This document shows positions 12,432 to 23,927 of a stretch of 64,000 bases of DNA, piece by piece. The notes under the pieces were generated by a model. The model saw nothing but the letters and a program-made list of their open reading frames with translations. It was not told the DNA's origin and ran no database searches. The stretch lies in NCBI GenBank assembly GCA_030323885.1, contig JASIRB010003998.1, positions 92,121-156,120 of the forward strand, read 5' to 3'. Within the stretch, counting starts at the first letter, position 1. Each line of letters starts with the position of its first letter. The position numbers were made by a program, and so were the translations under genes. This DNA comes from Branchipolynoe longqiensis. Taxonomy: Eukaryota > Annelida > Polychaeta > Phyllodocida > Polynoidae.

Positions 12432-13112
12432 GTAAGTACCTGTAGGTCATAGGCGTAACCACACCACAACACACCACGCCGGCCGGCTGTGCGCTGGTTA
12501 GGGCCGGCATGACGAGAGGGCAGTAGCAACAGCAGCAGCAGCATCGAATCGGGTAGAGAAGAGGGAGGGGGGGGGGGCGCTTCCCCGGCAGAACGGCCCC
12601 TGTCGACCGGGGGCGGTTTGCACAGGGGTTGGCTCTCCTGGCGTTTGCTTAACCTGATTAATTCGCAAGATTGGCGTAGATTAGACCTACTAGTACTACT
12701 AGTGACCTGCAATGATAAGATGTACAGGGCCTGCGGTGCAGATTCTGAGATTGGTTCTCTGCGGGGGGGAGTGGAACCGATTGGCATGGTGGAGAAGGAG
12801 GAGGAAAGGAGGGAGGGGTGGAGAGAGGCTTGATGTCTGTCACATGCAGTCAGGGTTGCTTGGCTCACTGTCACTGTCTGTCTATGACTGTCTGTCTGTC
12901 TGTCTGTGCAAGGCTTTGCCTGTTCGGGGCTACTGTCAGGTGTTGAGGGGTATACAGTAACTGCACTGTCACTAGTGTCAGTGTCAGTGGCTGTATTAGT
13001 GTATATGCGCGCGCATCTGCTATGTACGTGTACACGCGGGCGCGCGTATACAGGTGAGGGCGACCGGTTCCACCCCGCCACACATGAGTGCACACCCATC
13101 ACAGGGCGTCTA

Positions 13113-13169
<57 letters not shown>

Positions 13170-14067
13170 CGTCACAAACACACCGTCTCACCCTCTCCGG
13201 CCTCCCCTCGCCCATCTCCCGCCTCCTAACGCTGATGTCGGCACACGGCAAACTGGGTCGGCAGCGTGGCGGTGTTAGGTGGAGGAGGCCCGGGGGGGGG
13301 GGGGAAATGAAATGCGTGTACGCCACTGAGATGTTTTTAAGTCCTGCTGAGTGGTGTGAGTGGATGTGGGTGTGGGTGGAGAGGGGGGTATCAGTGAGGT
13401 ATGTAGCTGTAGGGAGTGGGGATGGAGGTTGGTCGGTTTACATCCTAGCAACATCAAAGGTCATATCAGGACCGGGGAGGTGTGTGTGTGGGTGGGGGGG
13501 GGGGCGTGTATATTAGTGTGTCAATGTAGATACGGGGGCAGGAGGAGGAAAGATCTGGGGGGGGGAGGGGGAGCCCACACTGGTTTTACCTACAGGGTGG
13601 GCGATAATAGGGGCTGCTGGGAAGATGCTGGTGCTGGTGCGGGTGTTGGTGGTAGGGAATGTACAATATACAGGATGGATATGGCTCATATGCCTTGGTG
13701 TGCAGCAACGACTGTAGTGCGTGTGTGTGTGTTTGTGTGTGTGTGGAGTTGTGTCGGCCGACTTATGGCACGTGAATTGATGTTGGGCAAAACAAACGTG
13801 ACTAGCCTAACAATAAGGCAGCCCTCCACACACACCATACACACTCCACACCCTCCACACACACACACACCATACACACATACACTCCATACCCTCCACA
13901 CACACCAGACACACAGACCCGCCCTCCACACACACACACACACACACATCCTCCCTCTACACACACACACACACTGTCCCACTGATTCTCAATCTGGGCT
14001 GCATGCAGTCTTCCACCAGTCTGGGAATTCATCTCGTCCACCTATCCATCTCTCCATATGATGGTTA
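12432..14067. other. Intergenic or intronic DNA with GT/CA microsatellites
   Basis: A (GT)n run lies at 13,117-13,167, GT- and G-rich DNA around 13,480-13,570, and CA-rich DNA at 13,825-13,980. A 40-bp SINE-B tail sits at 13,437-13,475. If the exon at 12,421 is real, this is its first intron. No coding sequence is supported. Confidence 0.5.
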
Positions 14068-14422
14068 AGGCCCTGTCACATTACGGCGTATGGCGGGAGC
14101 GTATTGAAAACCTACATAGGTCCTGCGCGTGCCAGCCTATGATGACATTTGGTGACCTTTCGGGTGGTTTTGAGCGTATGTGGAACCTTCGAGGAGCGTA
14201 TGGGAGCGTGCTGTGACATTTTTTGACAGTATGGGCCATACGCCCTCATAGGTCGAGTTTCTTTGAGCATGCACAAACAAATTTGGACGGACGGATTTAT
14301 GCTTCACATAAGCCGGCATCTGGCGGCGTATGAGTAGCGTATTCGGCGTATGCCGACGTATATGACGTAACGTGCCTACGCCGCCATACGCTCCCGCAAA
14401 AAACCCTAATGTGACAGCCCCT
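14068..14422. mobile_element. Palindromic TWA-target MITE, 355 bp (CGTATGGCGGGAG type)
   Basis: Termini AGGCCCTGTCACATTACGGC and, inverted, TAATGTGACAGCCCCT are flanked by perfect TTA duplications (14,065-14,067 and 14,423-14,425). The interior is a two-strand iteration of GGCGTATG/GGAGCGTATG motifs with a central GAGCATGCACAAAC (about 14,257). It has no coding capacity. Termini and TSD match the copies at 256, 40,014, 40,768, 41,579 and 43,475. Confidence 0.85.
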
Positions 14423-15118
14423 TTAGCCAGTGGCCTCCAATTGGCAATGGCCAGCACATAAAACACAAAACTGCTCTTCTTGTAGTCGTGTCGGTTTTGC
14501 CGTGCTTCTGCTAGCCTCTCTTATTTTCCATTTACGTTCGCATCCCTCACTCCTACCCTGCCCCTCCCCCCTCTCACCGCCCCCCCCCCCCACTCCCCAC
14601 CACCCCCGCTCTCGGCACAACGCCAACTAACCCTGATATCGCCCAGACCAGGCCGGCTTCTGAAGGTAGGGTTTGCTCACGTCAGCTTCCAGTTTCCCAC
14701 AGACTGACATCCATCGGCCGGACTGTTCCCCACAAACCTTTTATATATAATGTTTATATATTGTATATACTTAGATATTATAGATTATATATAGACATAT
14801 TATAGATAGAGTATATATATTATTCATAGATTATATATATTATTTATATATTATATATATTTTATATATATTATTTATTATTATTTATATATTATTTATA
14901 TACTATATATATTATTTATATATTATTTATATATTATATATACAAGAAGAAAATCCTCCTTGGTGAATGAAGCAGGGTGGGGGGCACCCGGTTACAAAGA
15001 CTGCCTCCAGGAGGGGGGAGGTACTCCAGCAATGCGTCAGGTCAGGTGGAACTTGAAGTCGGAACATTTATTCCCCTCGAAATCCCGAGAATGTATACTT
15101 GTATAATGCGTTATCCAT

Positions 15119-15163
<45 letters not shown>

Positions 15164-16140
15164 CAATATATATGTAGGATGGTGGAGGCAACACGGACTC
15201 AGGGAGGCGAGTACAGTCATATTTTATTTGGCTTATATATAATGGCTGGGCCAGACAACCATAACCCAGTAATACGCAACCATAACCGTACTTGGCTGGG
15301 CAAACCGCCCTACCAATAAAGAAGAAGAAGAAGAAGAAAAAACCGAGACACAATCACAAGTCGTAATGTGTTTACCGTATGGACCGGGTGAGGGAAATGG
15401 GGCCCGAGCAAGCGAGGGAGGGGCGAGGAAAGGTGGAGCGCAGGCACCACCTGACGGACTCGAACCCAGAATGGTGAATAGTTAAATGGCCAACTCCCAA
15501 CATCAGGGGGAGGGTCTGCGCCGACCCTACACTGGCATATCCAGGATATACGAGTGTATATATATCAATATATATATATATATATATATCAATATATATA
15601 TCAATATATATCTATCAATATATATATATCAATATATATATATCAATATATATCTATCAATATATATTTATCAATATATATATATATATATATTGATATA
15701 TATCCAACCATTTACATATCTGTAGTGGTCCATATGTAATGGACGGAGACAGCAAACCCACGCCGGACTGCACTCACACACAGCTTAACCGCGGATGACC
15801 TCAGCAGGGGCCACGACGCATGCGTGGCGGGCGGCGCGGGGGGGGGGGGGGGCTGTGCGTACGTCTGTGGGGGGGGGGGGGGTGAGACTGGAGGCGCCAC
15901 AGCCGTGAGTGACGGGAGAATCGGGCAGGACTGGGCGGGCGTGTGATAGCGGATCCGTGTGTCGTAGAGAAGAAGCAAGCAGCATGGGTGGAAACCCGAC
16001 ACTCGCTGACATCACTCTAGTGCCTGCCCCCTCTCCCCGCCCGCCTCCCGCCGCCTCAACCCCGCCCCAGCACCCGGTCTCGGCATACCATACTGCCCCC
16101 TACCTTCCACTGCTCAGCCACAACCAACCTATGAATACTG
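14423..16140. other. AT microsatellites and unclassified DNA
   Basis: TATATATTATTTATATATTA-type DNA lies at 14,740-14,942, (CA)n(TA)n at 15,119-15,165 and ATCAATATATAT repeats at 15,555-15,700. Between them (15,170-15,550) is a moderately unique segment with a (GAA)n run and a possible B-box-like GGACTCGAACCC. It could be a SINE remnant, but no family mate was found here. The 15,800-16,140 part is GC-rich with poly(G) runs. No gene was recognised. Confidence 0.5.
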
Positions 16141-16492
16141 TATAACGCCGTTAAACCAAGCTCGGTTAAAGCTGCATAGTCCGATGAAATATTAAATTTT
16201 CAAAACCAAACCAATTATCTAGATTTGATTTTACATATCTCACTTAGATACTGATACACTTATTAAGCATTTGTTTCTGAGTAGAAGGCAATACTGAGTC
16301 AATTTAACAGAACCTGTTACTGCAGAAGTCTGTGGTGTCAGAGTTTTGGCATGCTTGCCCAAACTAATTTTCCATGTTTGCACTCAAAATATCTCAAAAG
16401 TTTACCATTTAAAATAAAAGTAACTTTGAACTAATGTAAAGTAAATACTAATGATCGATCTAATATATTTATCTCAGAAAAAGTACAGAAAT
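16141..16492 (+). mobile_element. MITE family C partial copy, preceded by a GTTAAACCAAGC-type MITE end
   Basis: The segment 16,141-16,165 (TATAACGCCGTTAAACCAAG) is the end of the compound MITE found at 26.6 and 55.5 kb. It abuts GTTAAAGCTGCATAGTCCGA, the left end of MITE C, whose body runs to about 16,490. The right end of MITE C (CCATCGGACTATGCAACTTT) is missing and is replaced by a tandem repeat. Confidence 0.7.
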
Positions 16493-16494
16493 TC

Positions 16495-17172
16495 AATTTT
16501 GAATAAAATAAACGTTATACACAGTGCGTACCGGCAAACTCATTGCATTGTCAATAGCCGTGAGCAATCTTCATACAGAAAAAGTGAAATATCTCTAAAA
16601 CCACACCACCTAGACACAACCCGCTTGGAAAACATATAGAAAACATATCCACCAAATAGATTATATTAAATTTATACGGTTAGGGTTCTGCATTTCTATT
16701 AATTTTGAATAAAATAGACGTTTTGCACTCTGCGTACCGGCAAACTCAATGCGTTGTCAATGGCCGTGAGCAATCTTCATACAGAAAAGGTGAAATATCT
16801 CTAAAACTTCACCACCTAGACACAAACCGCTGGGAACACATATAGAAAACATATTCAACCAAAAGATTATATTAAATTTTTATGCTTAGGGTTCTGCATT
16901 TCTATTAGTTTTGAATAAAATAAACGTTTTGCACTGCACGTACCGGCAAACTCAATTCAATACATTGTCAATTGCCGTGAGCAATCTTCATCAAGAAAAG
17001 GCGAAATATCTCTAAAACCACACCACCTAGACACAAACCGCTTGGAACACGTATAGAAAACATATTCAACGAAAAGATCATATTAAATTTATATGCTTAG
17101 GGTTCTGCATTTCTATTAAATTTTGAATAAAATAAACGATTTGCACTGCGCGTACCGGCAAACTCAATGGCA
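16495..17172. repeat. 206-bp tandem repeat, about 3.2 units
   Basis: The module beginning TTTTGAATAAAATAAACG recurs at about 16,497, 16,703, 16,909 and 17,121 (periods 206, 206 and 212). Each unit contains CGTACCGGCAAACTCA, GCCGTGAGCAATCTTCAT and ACACCACCTAGACACA. It looks satellite-like and shows about 10% divergence by eye. It carries no ORF. Confidence 0.85.
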
Positions 17173-17460
17173 GTGTGCTTTGGTTCTGCAACCAAGCTGC
17201 GCGCGCATACACAATGTTTATAAACATTGAAAGGGGTCTATACTGTATTCTGTGTACTAGGTATGGGCGATAAAATAGGCACATCAAGGCTAGCTGAAAC
17301 CTGACTTCCCGTATTTTCCCCACAATTCCCTGACAGTGGGAGAAGATCCTTGTTTTCCCGGAAATTCGCTGTCAGTGTAATAATCTCGGCTTGATTTCGG
17401 CGTTTTTGCTGGGCACCACTGTCACCCCTGTATATTATTAGCAGTCTTCGGCCTGTTGTT

Positions 17461-17745
17461 ATGATCATAGTTAATCTGTGGTTCCACAAACCCTCCCGCC
17501 CCCTTCCCTTACCCCCCCCCCTCCTGCTTGCCCTCAGATTGGCAGGTGATAAATGTGGGCTACAAGGTAAGAAGATTACGGCCCATAGTCTCAGACGGGG
17601 GGCAGCTAGAGAGTGTGCGGAAGCTGGAGTCCCGTTGGAACAGGTCCAAGAGCTTGGCAACTGGCGTTCGTCCTGCATTTTTAATTATGTGGATAAGCGT
17701 AGCTTCAAAGCAGGTCCCTCAGCACTCGCTTCGCTTTTTGGCTGA
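17461..17745 (+). pseudogene. C-terminal part of a tyrosine recombinase (Ngaro/DIRS type)
   Basis: The last 60 residues before the TGA at 17,743 contain K-K-I-T-A-H-S-L-R-R-G-A-A (the H-x-x-R box), then E-Q-V-Q-E-L-G-N-W and S-S-C-I-F-N-Y-V with the candidate catalytic Tyr. This is the C-terminal catalytic half of a retrotransposon tyrosine recombinase. The N-terminal half with the first Arg is absent upstream. Homology starts abruptly near 17,540 after a poly-pyrimidine stretch ending in CAG, so this is a truncated copy. It runs straight into the split direct repeats at 17,741. Confidence 0.8.
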
Positions 17746-18387
17746 GTGCTGAGGCCCCTATAAACACTGCTGTTGTGAACTCGACCAGTACTCTTGAGTG
17801 ATCGGTATTTATTAATAATTAATGTCCGTATAGATTATGCATATTTGTTAATTCATGTGTCGTTAGTATGTTAATGATTAATTCTGGGATGTAAAAATTT
17901 TTATTCATAATAATAATAAAATTTTATTGGCCCACAAACTGAGGTCGCCGTGTTCTGTTACTTAATTGTATATGTTGCTGGTAACATATGTAATTATTAC
18001 AGAAACGGCACCCAATCGGCCTGCCATAATTGACTGTGACCTTTGCATTATGTCGCCCTGACTACGACTTGATCATATGGAACAAACAACCCTGTAACTG
18101 TCACTTGATCGAGATCAACAAGAGAGAGAAGATCCATTTGCTTACCATCCCTCCCTCCCTGCTGAGTGCTGAGGCCCCTATAAACACTGCTGTTGTGAAC
18201 TCGACCAGTACTCTTGAGTGATCGGTATTTATTAATAATTAATGTCCGTATAGATTATGCATATTTGTTAATTCATGTGTCGTTAGTATGTTAATGATTA
18301 ATTCTGGGATGTAAAAAATTTTATTCATAATAATAATAAAATTTTATTGGCCCACAAACTGAGGTCGCCGTGTTCTGTTACTTAATT
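17741..18387 (+). repeat. Split direct repeat (B-A-B) of a Ngaro-type element
   Basis: The 227-bp blocks 17,741-17,967 and 18,161-18,387 are almost identical and exactly 420 bp apart; by eye the only difference is an A/T count within a homopolymer. The first begins at the recombinase stop codon. The 193-bp spacer is unrelated to the blocks. A recombinase gene followed by B1-A2-B2 is the known 3' layout of Ngaro-like elements, in which A2 should match the missing 5' A1. Near identity implies recent insertion. Confidence 0.8.
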
Positions 18388-19238
18388 AACATTTAATGTA
18401 GGCCAAGTGCACAGCACATGCATTTTATAATTGAAGGGGGACTTATCACAGAAAATGTTTACATCATCATTGTACTGATCTGTATCATTAAAGTTATCTA
18501 CCAGATCCATATCACGGAGATCAGAATTGTTTGCACCTATTCCAAACTGCAACGGAGGTACAACAGCAACTACAACATTAACCGGTTTAACATGTTTAAT
18601 TTCAGGAACCAACTTCTTAACTGGGTCGATCCTACCAATATGTCTACCCATATTAGTAGCTAGAAAGTTTTGTGGGTCCAACATGGACTCCCTGGCAACA
18701 ACAGTATCGCCATAGTCAGTGTTAAGCATAACACAGTCTGGATTTATAACATCCAAAGTACTAATAGAACTACAGCCCCTATCAGAATCTACAACATTTG
18801 ATAAAGTGTTTACGGCTTTAAAATGTAACATAGTAGGAAGCTGCCTACGACCGTTATCGCATCCTCTGCGATGACGTCATCAGTCGTGTTGTCCGGCCCG
18901 CTCGGCAGCTCACCTATATACAAATTTCCTCCATCCTGAGCGCTCTCAAGGCTTTGCAGTCTCGCCATTAACGGTGCCTGGGATGCTGCCAGCTTAGCAT
19001 CCAGCAGATGTGCTAACTCCTCCAATGATACACCAGGTTGCTTTGAAGTTGATGGCAATGGCGAACCCAGCTCCAGATCCGCCATATTTAATCTTGAAGA
19101 TGACACCGTATGACTAATAATATTAATCCGTTTGGAACCACTTCCTGAACTGTCCGAACGATCCATCGAGTCCAATAATGCCTTGGAATACCGGCCGACG
19201 ACACTCTTTACTTTTCCTCCTTTAGGCATGATGAACAA
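18382..19238 (-). pseudogene. Gag-like ORF1 remnant next to the tyrosine-recombinase element
   Basis: Two overlapping minus-strand frames (19,238-18,810, then 18,831-18,382) read as one protein broken by a frameshift near 18,825. The first half is Ser/Lys-rich with an amphipathic L-E-E-L-A-H-L-L-D-A-K-L segment, as in DIRS/Ngaro Gag. The second half has no motif I know. The C-terminal end abuts the B2 repeat of the plus-strand element. The Gag label is inference from position and composition. Confidence 0.45.
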
Positions 19239-19651
19239 TTTTCCTTATTCAACTCAATCGATCCGTCGACGACGGTGGCCAGGTAAGGACTGGACAAGCC
19301 TTTGAATCTACTACCGGAAGTTAACTTTGTACATAGCGACGCGTGCTACGAACGGTATCTATGGTGCTACTCATATCAAGCCCGTAGTCAGGGTTTGTGA
19401 ATTATGCATGTTTCCGGCAACATGGACAATTCTTATATAGCATCCATATATATATTTATATATGTATATATAATATACCCCCAACCCAACTCTGCTAATA
19501 AATAGTTGCCGCAAGCTTTGCTGCTACTCTCATATCGTTTATAATACGCATGGATAAAGGTGTTTTTAAGTATTGAAACACCGCATCACTTGACCAGTCA
19601 CCTCTAGTTTTATCTCCTCTTGGGATGCACCACACATAGATAGATAGAAGT

Positions 19652-20212
19652 CTAAATCCGGCATCTCGCAATTGGAATATACAATGACCTTTCTCTAAAT
19701 TGCATTGTTTTTGTTTTACACACTTCTAATAGCATGCCCCATGCATAGAATTTTATGTTCTCACAGCGTAACATAGCATCAGAATAAGTTATATTAGATT
19801 TCCTTAGAAGTCCCCTAAAACTACATAACACCGCTGCCCGCCAGGCAATATGCCCTGGGTTATTTGATAGAAAAGAAAACATCTGTTTCAACATATGTGG
19901 TAGAAGAGGAATCGCCTGCCTATGCGAATCTCCTAACGTTCTACGTATTCCTCGAATGGCGGAACTAATTATGAAATCTTTCTAGTCTATAGGTGTTGTG
20001 CCCTGGCACTTGAGAAAGTAATTAAGGCCACTTAAGTAATTAACCACAGAGGAATATTTACAGGTTCTAGCCAACCATGTTGCATACAGCAATACTTGCA
20101 TAGAAGTACAAGGCAATGGTGAATGTGTATCTGACAATTCTGCTATAAATGACAGATACTTATTTACTTGAACAGCCCTCGCTGCCTGAGAATTTGGAGT
20201 GTAGCATTTCAT
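19652..20212 (-). pseudogene. Tyrosine recombinase, N-terminal and Arg-box region
   Basis: Minus-strand frames 20,212-19,982 and 19,894-19,652 give a SAM-like N-terminal domain (Y-L-S-F-I-A-E-L ... V-V-N-Y-L-S-G-L) followed by A-V-L-C-S-F-R-G-L-L-R-K-S-N-I, the box with the first catalytic Arg. A stop or frame change separates the two parts. The H-x-x-R and Tyr boxes are missing on this strand; the only copy in the window is on the opposite strand at 17.5-17.7 kb. It lies directly downstream of the RNase H reading, as in DIRS-order elements. Confidence 0.75.
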
Positions 20213-21223
20213 CTGGAGAACTTTCTGTTCTGTTTTGAGCTTATCGAGTCCTGGAACGACAACGGTTGCTGAAATAAGTTACTACAACAAAGCCTTCCTT
20301 CCGGGTCTGCATTAATTATTACCCTTGCCATGTCATTTGTATTAAGCCTACTTATGGCATCTGTTATTACATTCATCTCACTGTTGATGCGCACAGAAGT
20401 AAACACAAAATTGTACTTTATTGACATCCAAAACAACCGTCTTAGGTAATACATAATCACTTTACATTTTGACCGTCCTGTATTTAATGCTGATTCCACC
20501 GTCGCACTGTCTGTGATAATCATTATGGCTGCTCCTTCCCAACTTGGTGCCCACCGCTTTACCGGTGCGTAAACAGCCCCCCATTTCTTGTTCATTAATA
20601 TGAGCTGTATGCAGCCCATCATCAGGTTGATTGTAATGGTGTTTAACATCTGCTTTAAGCAGCTCTGCATGCATAGGATCAAAGCAACCTATTAACCAAT
20701 CGGTGCCATGCATGGCACCATAACCCCACTTACTGGCATCACTATAAGTGGCTTTTATAGACGCAAACTTTCCTAGTATTAACGCCTTACCATTACAAGC
20801 ATTGGCAAAGTCATACCACCAATTCAAATCTTCTCTGAAGTCTGCGTTCAACCGTACTTTATAGTACGGTTGGGACACCGAGTTCACTAAATCATACACC
20901 CGACGAGAAAAAGTTCGCCCACCACGCACTACTTTGGCGCAGTGGGCTAACATTCCTGCTAACCTCTCCAGCTCTTTTTTAGTGGCTTTCTTTCTATCTT
21001 TAAAAAACGTAAGAATTTTTCTTAGTTTCTCAAGTTTATCATGTGGGAGTGTTAATTCCAACTTAACTGTGTCAATTAATATCCCCAAGAATCTAACTGT
21101 CCTACTTGGGCAAATCAGTTTTTTATAGTTAATGTGGAAGCCTAGAGGGCGCAAAATGGCAATTAATTTATTTTTGCTGCTCTTTCGCAATGTCCCAATT
21201 TGAGGATATGATGCAGAAATCAT
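20209..21223 (-). pseudogene. RT thumb and RNase H of a DIRS/Ngaro-type element
   Basis: The minus-strand frame 21,223-20,462 carries F-L-G-I-L-I-D (RT block after the active site), then A-T-Y-S-D-A-S-K-W-G-Y-G-A (first RNase H Asp) and A-H-I-N-E-Q-E-M (Glu). The protein then shifts to the frame 20,682-20,209, which supplies M-I-I-T-D-S-A-T-V (Asp) and V-I-T-D-A-I-S-R (last Asp). A frameshift near 20,590 is therefore required, so the copy is inactive. Confidence 0.8.
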
Positions 21224-21735
21224 CTAAGTAATTTACTACCTTGCATATACCTTCTCTATTCGCACATCTAACTATAAATTCAGATATCTTAGAGAAAACA
21301 AAGGGGCTTGAAGACAGCCCCATGCATAATCTGTTGTCAAGCATGTACTCAGGCTTACTTCCAGGTTCATCATTAAATCCCCACACCAAACCTTGTCTAG
21401 GTCTATCTGTCGGGTGTATAGAAATGGCTCGATAAGCGTCTTTTAGGTCTACCATAGACAGGTAGTCTCTGCCAATCATATGATCTACTACATCATCGAC
21501 ACTTTTGTACTTAAATTTAAGCGCCACTTGATCTGTGAAAGTATTTACTGATTCTTTCTTCGGCAAACTACAGTGTGTTATCCCCCCCCCTGGTTTCGGT
21601 ATACAGAATATGTTATGCACACAGAGTGGGGTATGGTTTGTCCGGGAAATTATATCTTGGTCTAATTCAGATAATAATTTTTGTGTGATGATATCCCTGT
21701 ACAGATTATTACAGATTTTCTTAAATTTAATATAA
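21168..21735 (-). pseudogene. Reverse transcriptase palm of a DIRS/Ngaro-type element
   Basis: Reading down from about 21,735, the frame gives N-I-F-C-I-P-K-P-G-G-G, then L-S-M-V-D-L-K-D-A-Y-R (catalytic Asp), M-G-L-S-S-S-P-F-V-F, and V-N-Y-L-D-D-F-C-I (the L-D-D active site). It overlaps the next frame at 21,168-21,223, where a frameshift links it to the RNase H part. Sequence upstream of 21,735 is not coding, so the 5' end is truncated. Confidence 0.85.
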
Positions 21736-21759
21736 TCTATTATATGAATTTAAATTGGC

Positions 21760-22161
21760 GGAGCCATATATCTTATAAGTATTATTATTTATTATTTGTA
21801 CTAGTGAATAATTCTTCCTCTCTGTATGTTATGTTATTTGCTGCGGGCCAGCACACTTCCATTGCTGCTGCCGCCCTCACCGCCTAGTCCGCAAACTACA
21901 GCCGGTCATCTGTGCCAGTACACATCCAATTTTTACTTTGCTAGCATGGCTTGCTGGGCAGCTCCGCTAGTGCTAAGCGACATTACATTCTACACGTAAC
22001 TCTTCTACGTTGCTATAGCATACCACTGAACTTCTGTAGTGCTTGTGGCAGAACTCATGACAAAAGTAATATTTGTAACGCCAGTGAGAAGGATTATAGC
22101 GTGCATGAGACGAGATGCGATATGGCTGCTAGAATGTCTCTCTCCATATATATATATATGT

Positions 22162-22208
<47 letters not shown>
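21760..22208. other. Unclassified DNA ending in a (TA)n microsatellite
   Basis: No gene was recognised. A (TA)n run at 22,147-22,208 leads straight into the MITE at 22,209. Confidence 0.5.
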
Positions 22209-22215
<7 letters not shown>

Positions 22216-22457
22216 CTGTCTCAAAAGGTGCTAAGCAAAATGGGACAAAACTTTGTCCATAGTAATGATCAACACACTATCTACTTCTGCATTTGCTCAG
22301 GATAAACTGATTTGTTTTTTACATGATCCTAATAGAATACATATTGATTTGAAGCAAATGTCCTTGTGTTTTCAGTGTAACCGTTTCTGTGCTGTTTTGT
22401 GTCAATCGTTACTATGGACAAAAAAACGAAGAGGTAGCACCTTTTGAGACAGGCTCA
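22209..22457. mobile_element. MITE, 249 bp, inserted in a TA microsatellite
   Basis: The left end TGAGACTGTCTCAAAAGGTG and the right end, inverted (TGAGCCTGTCTCAAAAGGTG), match at 19 of 20 positions. Further in, TTTGTCCATAGTAA is also shared in inverted orientation, so the inverted arms reach about 55 bp. Flanks are TATA-rich, so the target duplication is ambiguous. A (GA)n microsatellite follows at 22,478-22,522. Confidence 0.75.
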
Positions 22458-22472
22458 TTGTATATATATAAA

Positions 22473-22520
<48 letters not shown>

Positions 22521-22726
22521 GAAACGTGTGTGATATGTGGAGATCTAAGCCCGTGTTTTGGTTTTGAAAATGTGATGTTTTCATCGGATCCTCCAGATTT
22601 AAGCACATGAATGTGTAGACTCAGTGAGTATGTGCTTGGGTGTTATGTCCTAGTAACATGTGAGGTCATATCAGAGTTATTACTGACTTCTGCCAGTGTG
22701 TTGCCCTGCCCGGTCTTTCCACTATT

Positions 22727-23056
22727 AAGGTTGTTTGGTTGGTTGTTGGAGTTTTACGTCCTGGCAACATTTAAGGTCATATCAGGATGGGTACGAGTTG
22801 TGACAGTGTGCACTCATGGGGACTTCATAGTGCTGCCCCACTGAGGAATCAGGCCACTGGAACCATTACCCGATATTCCACTGTCACATTATCCTGACTC
22901 TGAGCTAACCAGTCCTTGCCCTATCCTATTAATGGTGTGTACCGGGCTAGGAAGTGACAAGTATCAATTTTATAAGTCATTGGTTTGACTCGACCAGAAA
23001 CCGAACACGCGATCTCCCACATGGGAAGCCAGCGTTCTACCGATTCGGCCACTGCA
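22727..23056 (-). mobile_element. SINE family B
   Basis: This is a full-length minus-strand copy. The tail GTTTGGTTGGTTGTTGGAG is at the left and the tRNA-like head TGGCCGAATCGGTAGAACGC is at the right (about 23,030-23,050). Another 45-bp tail of the same family lies just upstream at 22,632-22,676. A remnant of a MITE C end (TTTTCATCGGAT) is at about 22,575. Confidence 0.85.
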
Positions 23057-23334
23057 ATACATGCAAATAAACACACACAAACACTTACAAACAAACACAC
23101 ATATACACATTCAAACACATGCAAACACACACGCAAACAACCAAAAACAAAATGGCCGCCGTCCCCGTGATCCTGTCACCGCCTCCGCACCTGAAGCCTC
23201 AAGACTCGAGACGCCCGCCTCGGAATCTGACCTCTGACCTCTGACCTGACCTCAGGTCAAGTGGGGCCAGCGTCCCAGACGTCGGCGTCTGAGGCGAGTG
23301 GCGCGACCTCACTGTGGACTCATTCAGTCCTTTA

Positions 23335-23701
23335 AGGCCAAGTCAGACCTTACCGGACTGAGTACCGGACAGCACAAGACAAACAATTGTCTAGTCCGTT
23401 GCTGTCCGGTGTCAAAATGTATCGAAATGTGTCGAAATGTTGCGCTTTCAACGGACAAGGAACGTACATTAACGAATAGCCACCGGACGATAAACGGACG
23501 ATAAATGGACGATATACGGACGATAAACGGATGATAAACAGAATGACACCAGATAACAACGGTCAAGCAACGGTCAACCGACCGGTACAAGTTTTGTGCT
23601 TGTTCAAAACTTGTACCGGACACCACCGGAGTTAGAACGGACACGCCGGATGGGTTCTTTTTCTGTTCGTTTCCTCAGTCCGGTGAGGTCTGACTGGGGC
23701 T
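23335..23701. mobile_element. Palindromic MITE, 367 bp (CGGACGATAAACGG type)
   Basis: Termini AGGCCAAGTCAGACCTTACC and, inverted, GGTGAGGTCTGACTGGGGCT are related to, but distinct from, the CCCTGTCACACT set. Flanks are TTA (23,332-23,334) and TCA (23,702-23,704), an imperfect 3-bp duplication. The interior iterates CGGACGATAAACGGA. The central GTTTTGTGCTTGTTCAAAAC (23,590-23,609) is the same near-palindrome found in the other members. Confidence 0.75.
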
Positions 23702-23715
23702 TCACAGAAAGAGAG

Positions 23716-23759
<44 letters not shown>

Positions 23760-23927
23760 CGTATGTGTGTACGTGTATGTGTGATTTTTGTTTGGATTTT
23801 TTTTTACTTCCTACACCTAAGGTCATCAAGGACGTGTACCGAATTGCGACAGAGCGCAACGTATGGCGTCTTTATAGTGCTGCCCCCCCCCCCCCCCGCT
23901 GGGATACCGCACCGCCATCACCAGCAT

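Noticed and set aside
10014..13516. Many ORFs of 60-316 codons on both strands
   Set aside because: Low-complexity Pro/Ser/Val/Cys products of poly(C), GT/CA and CpG-rich DNA. None has a recognisable domain, and they overlap on several frames.
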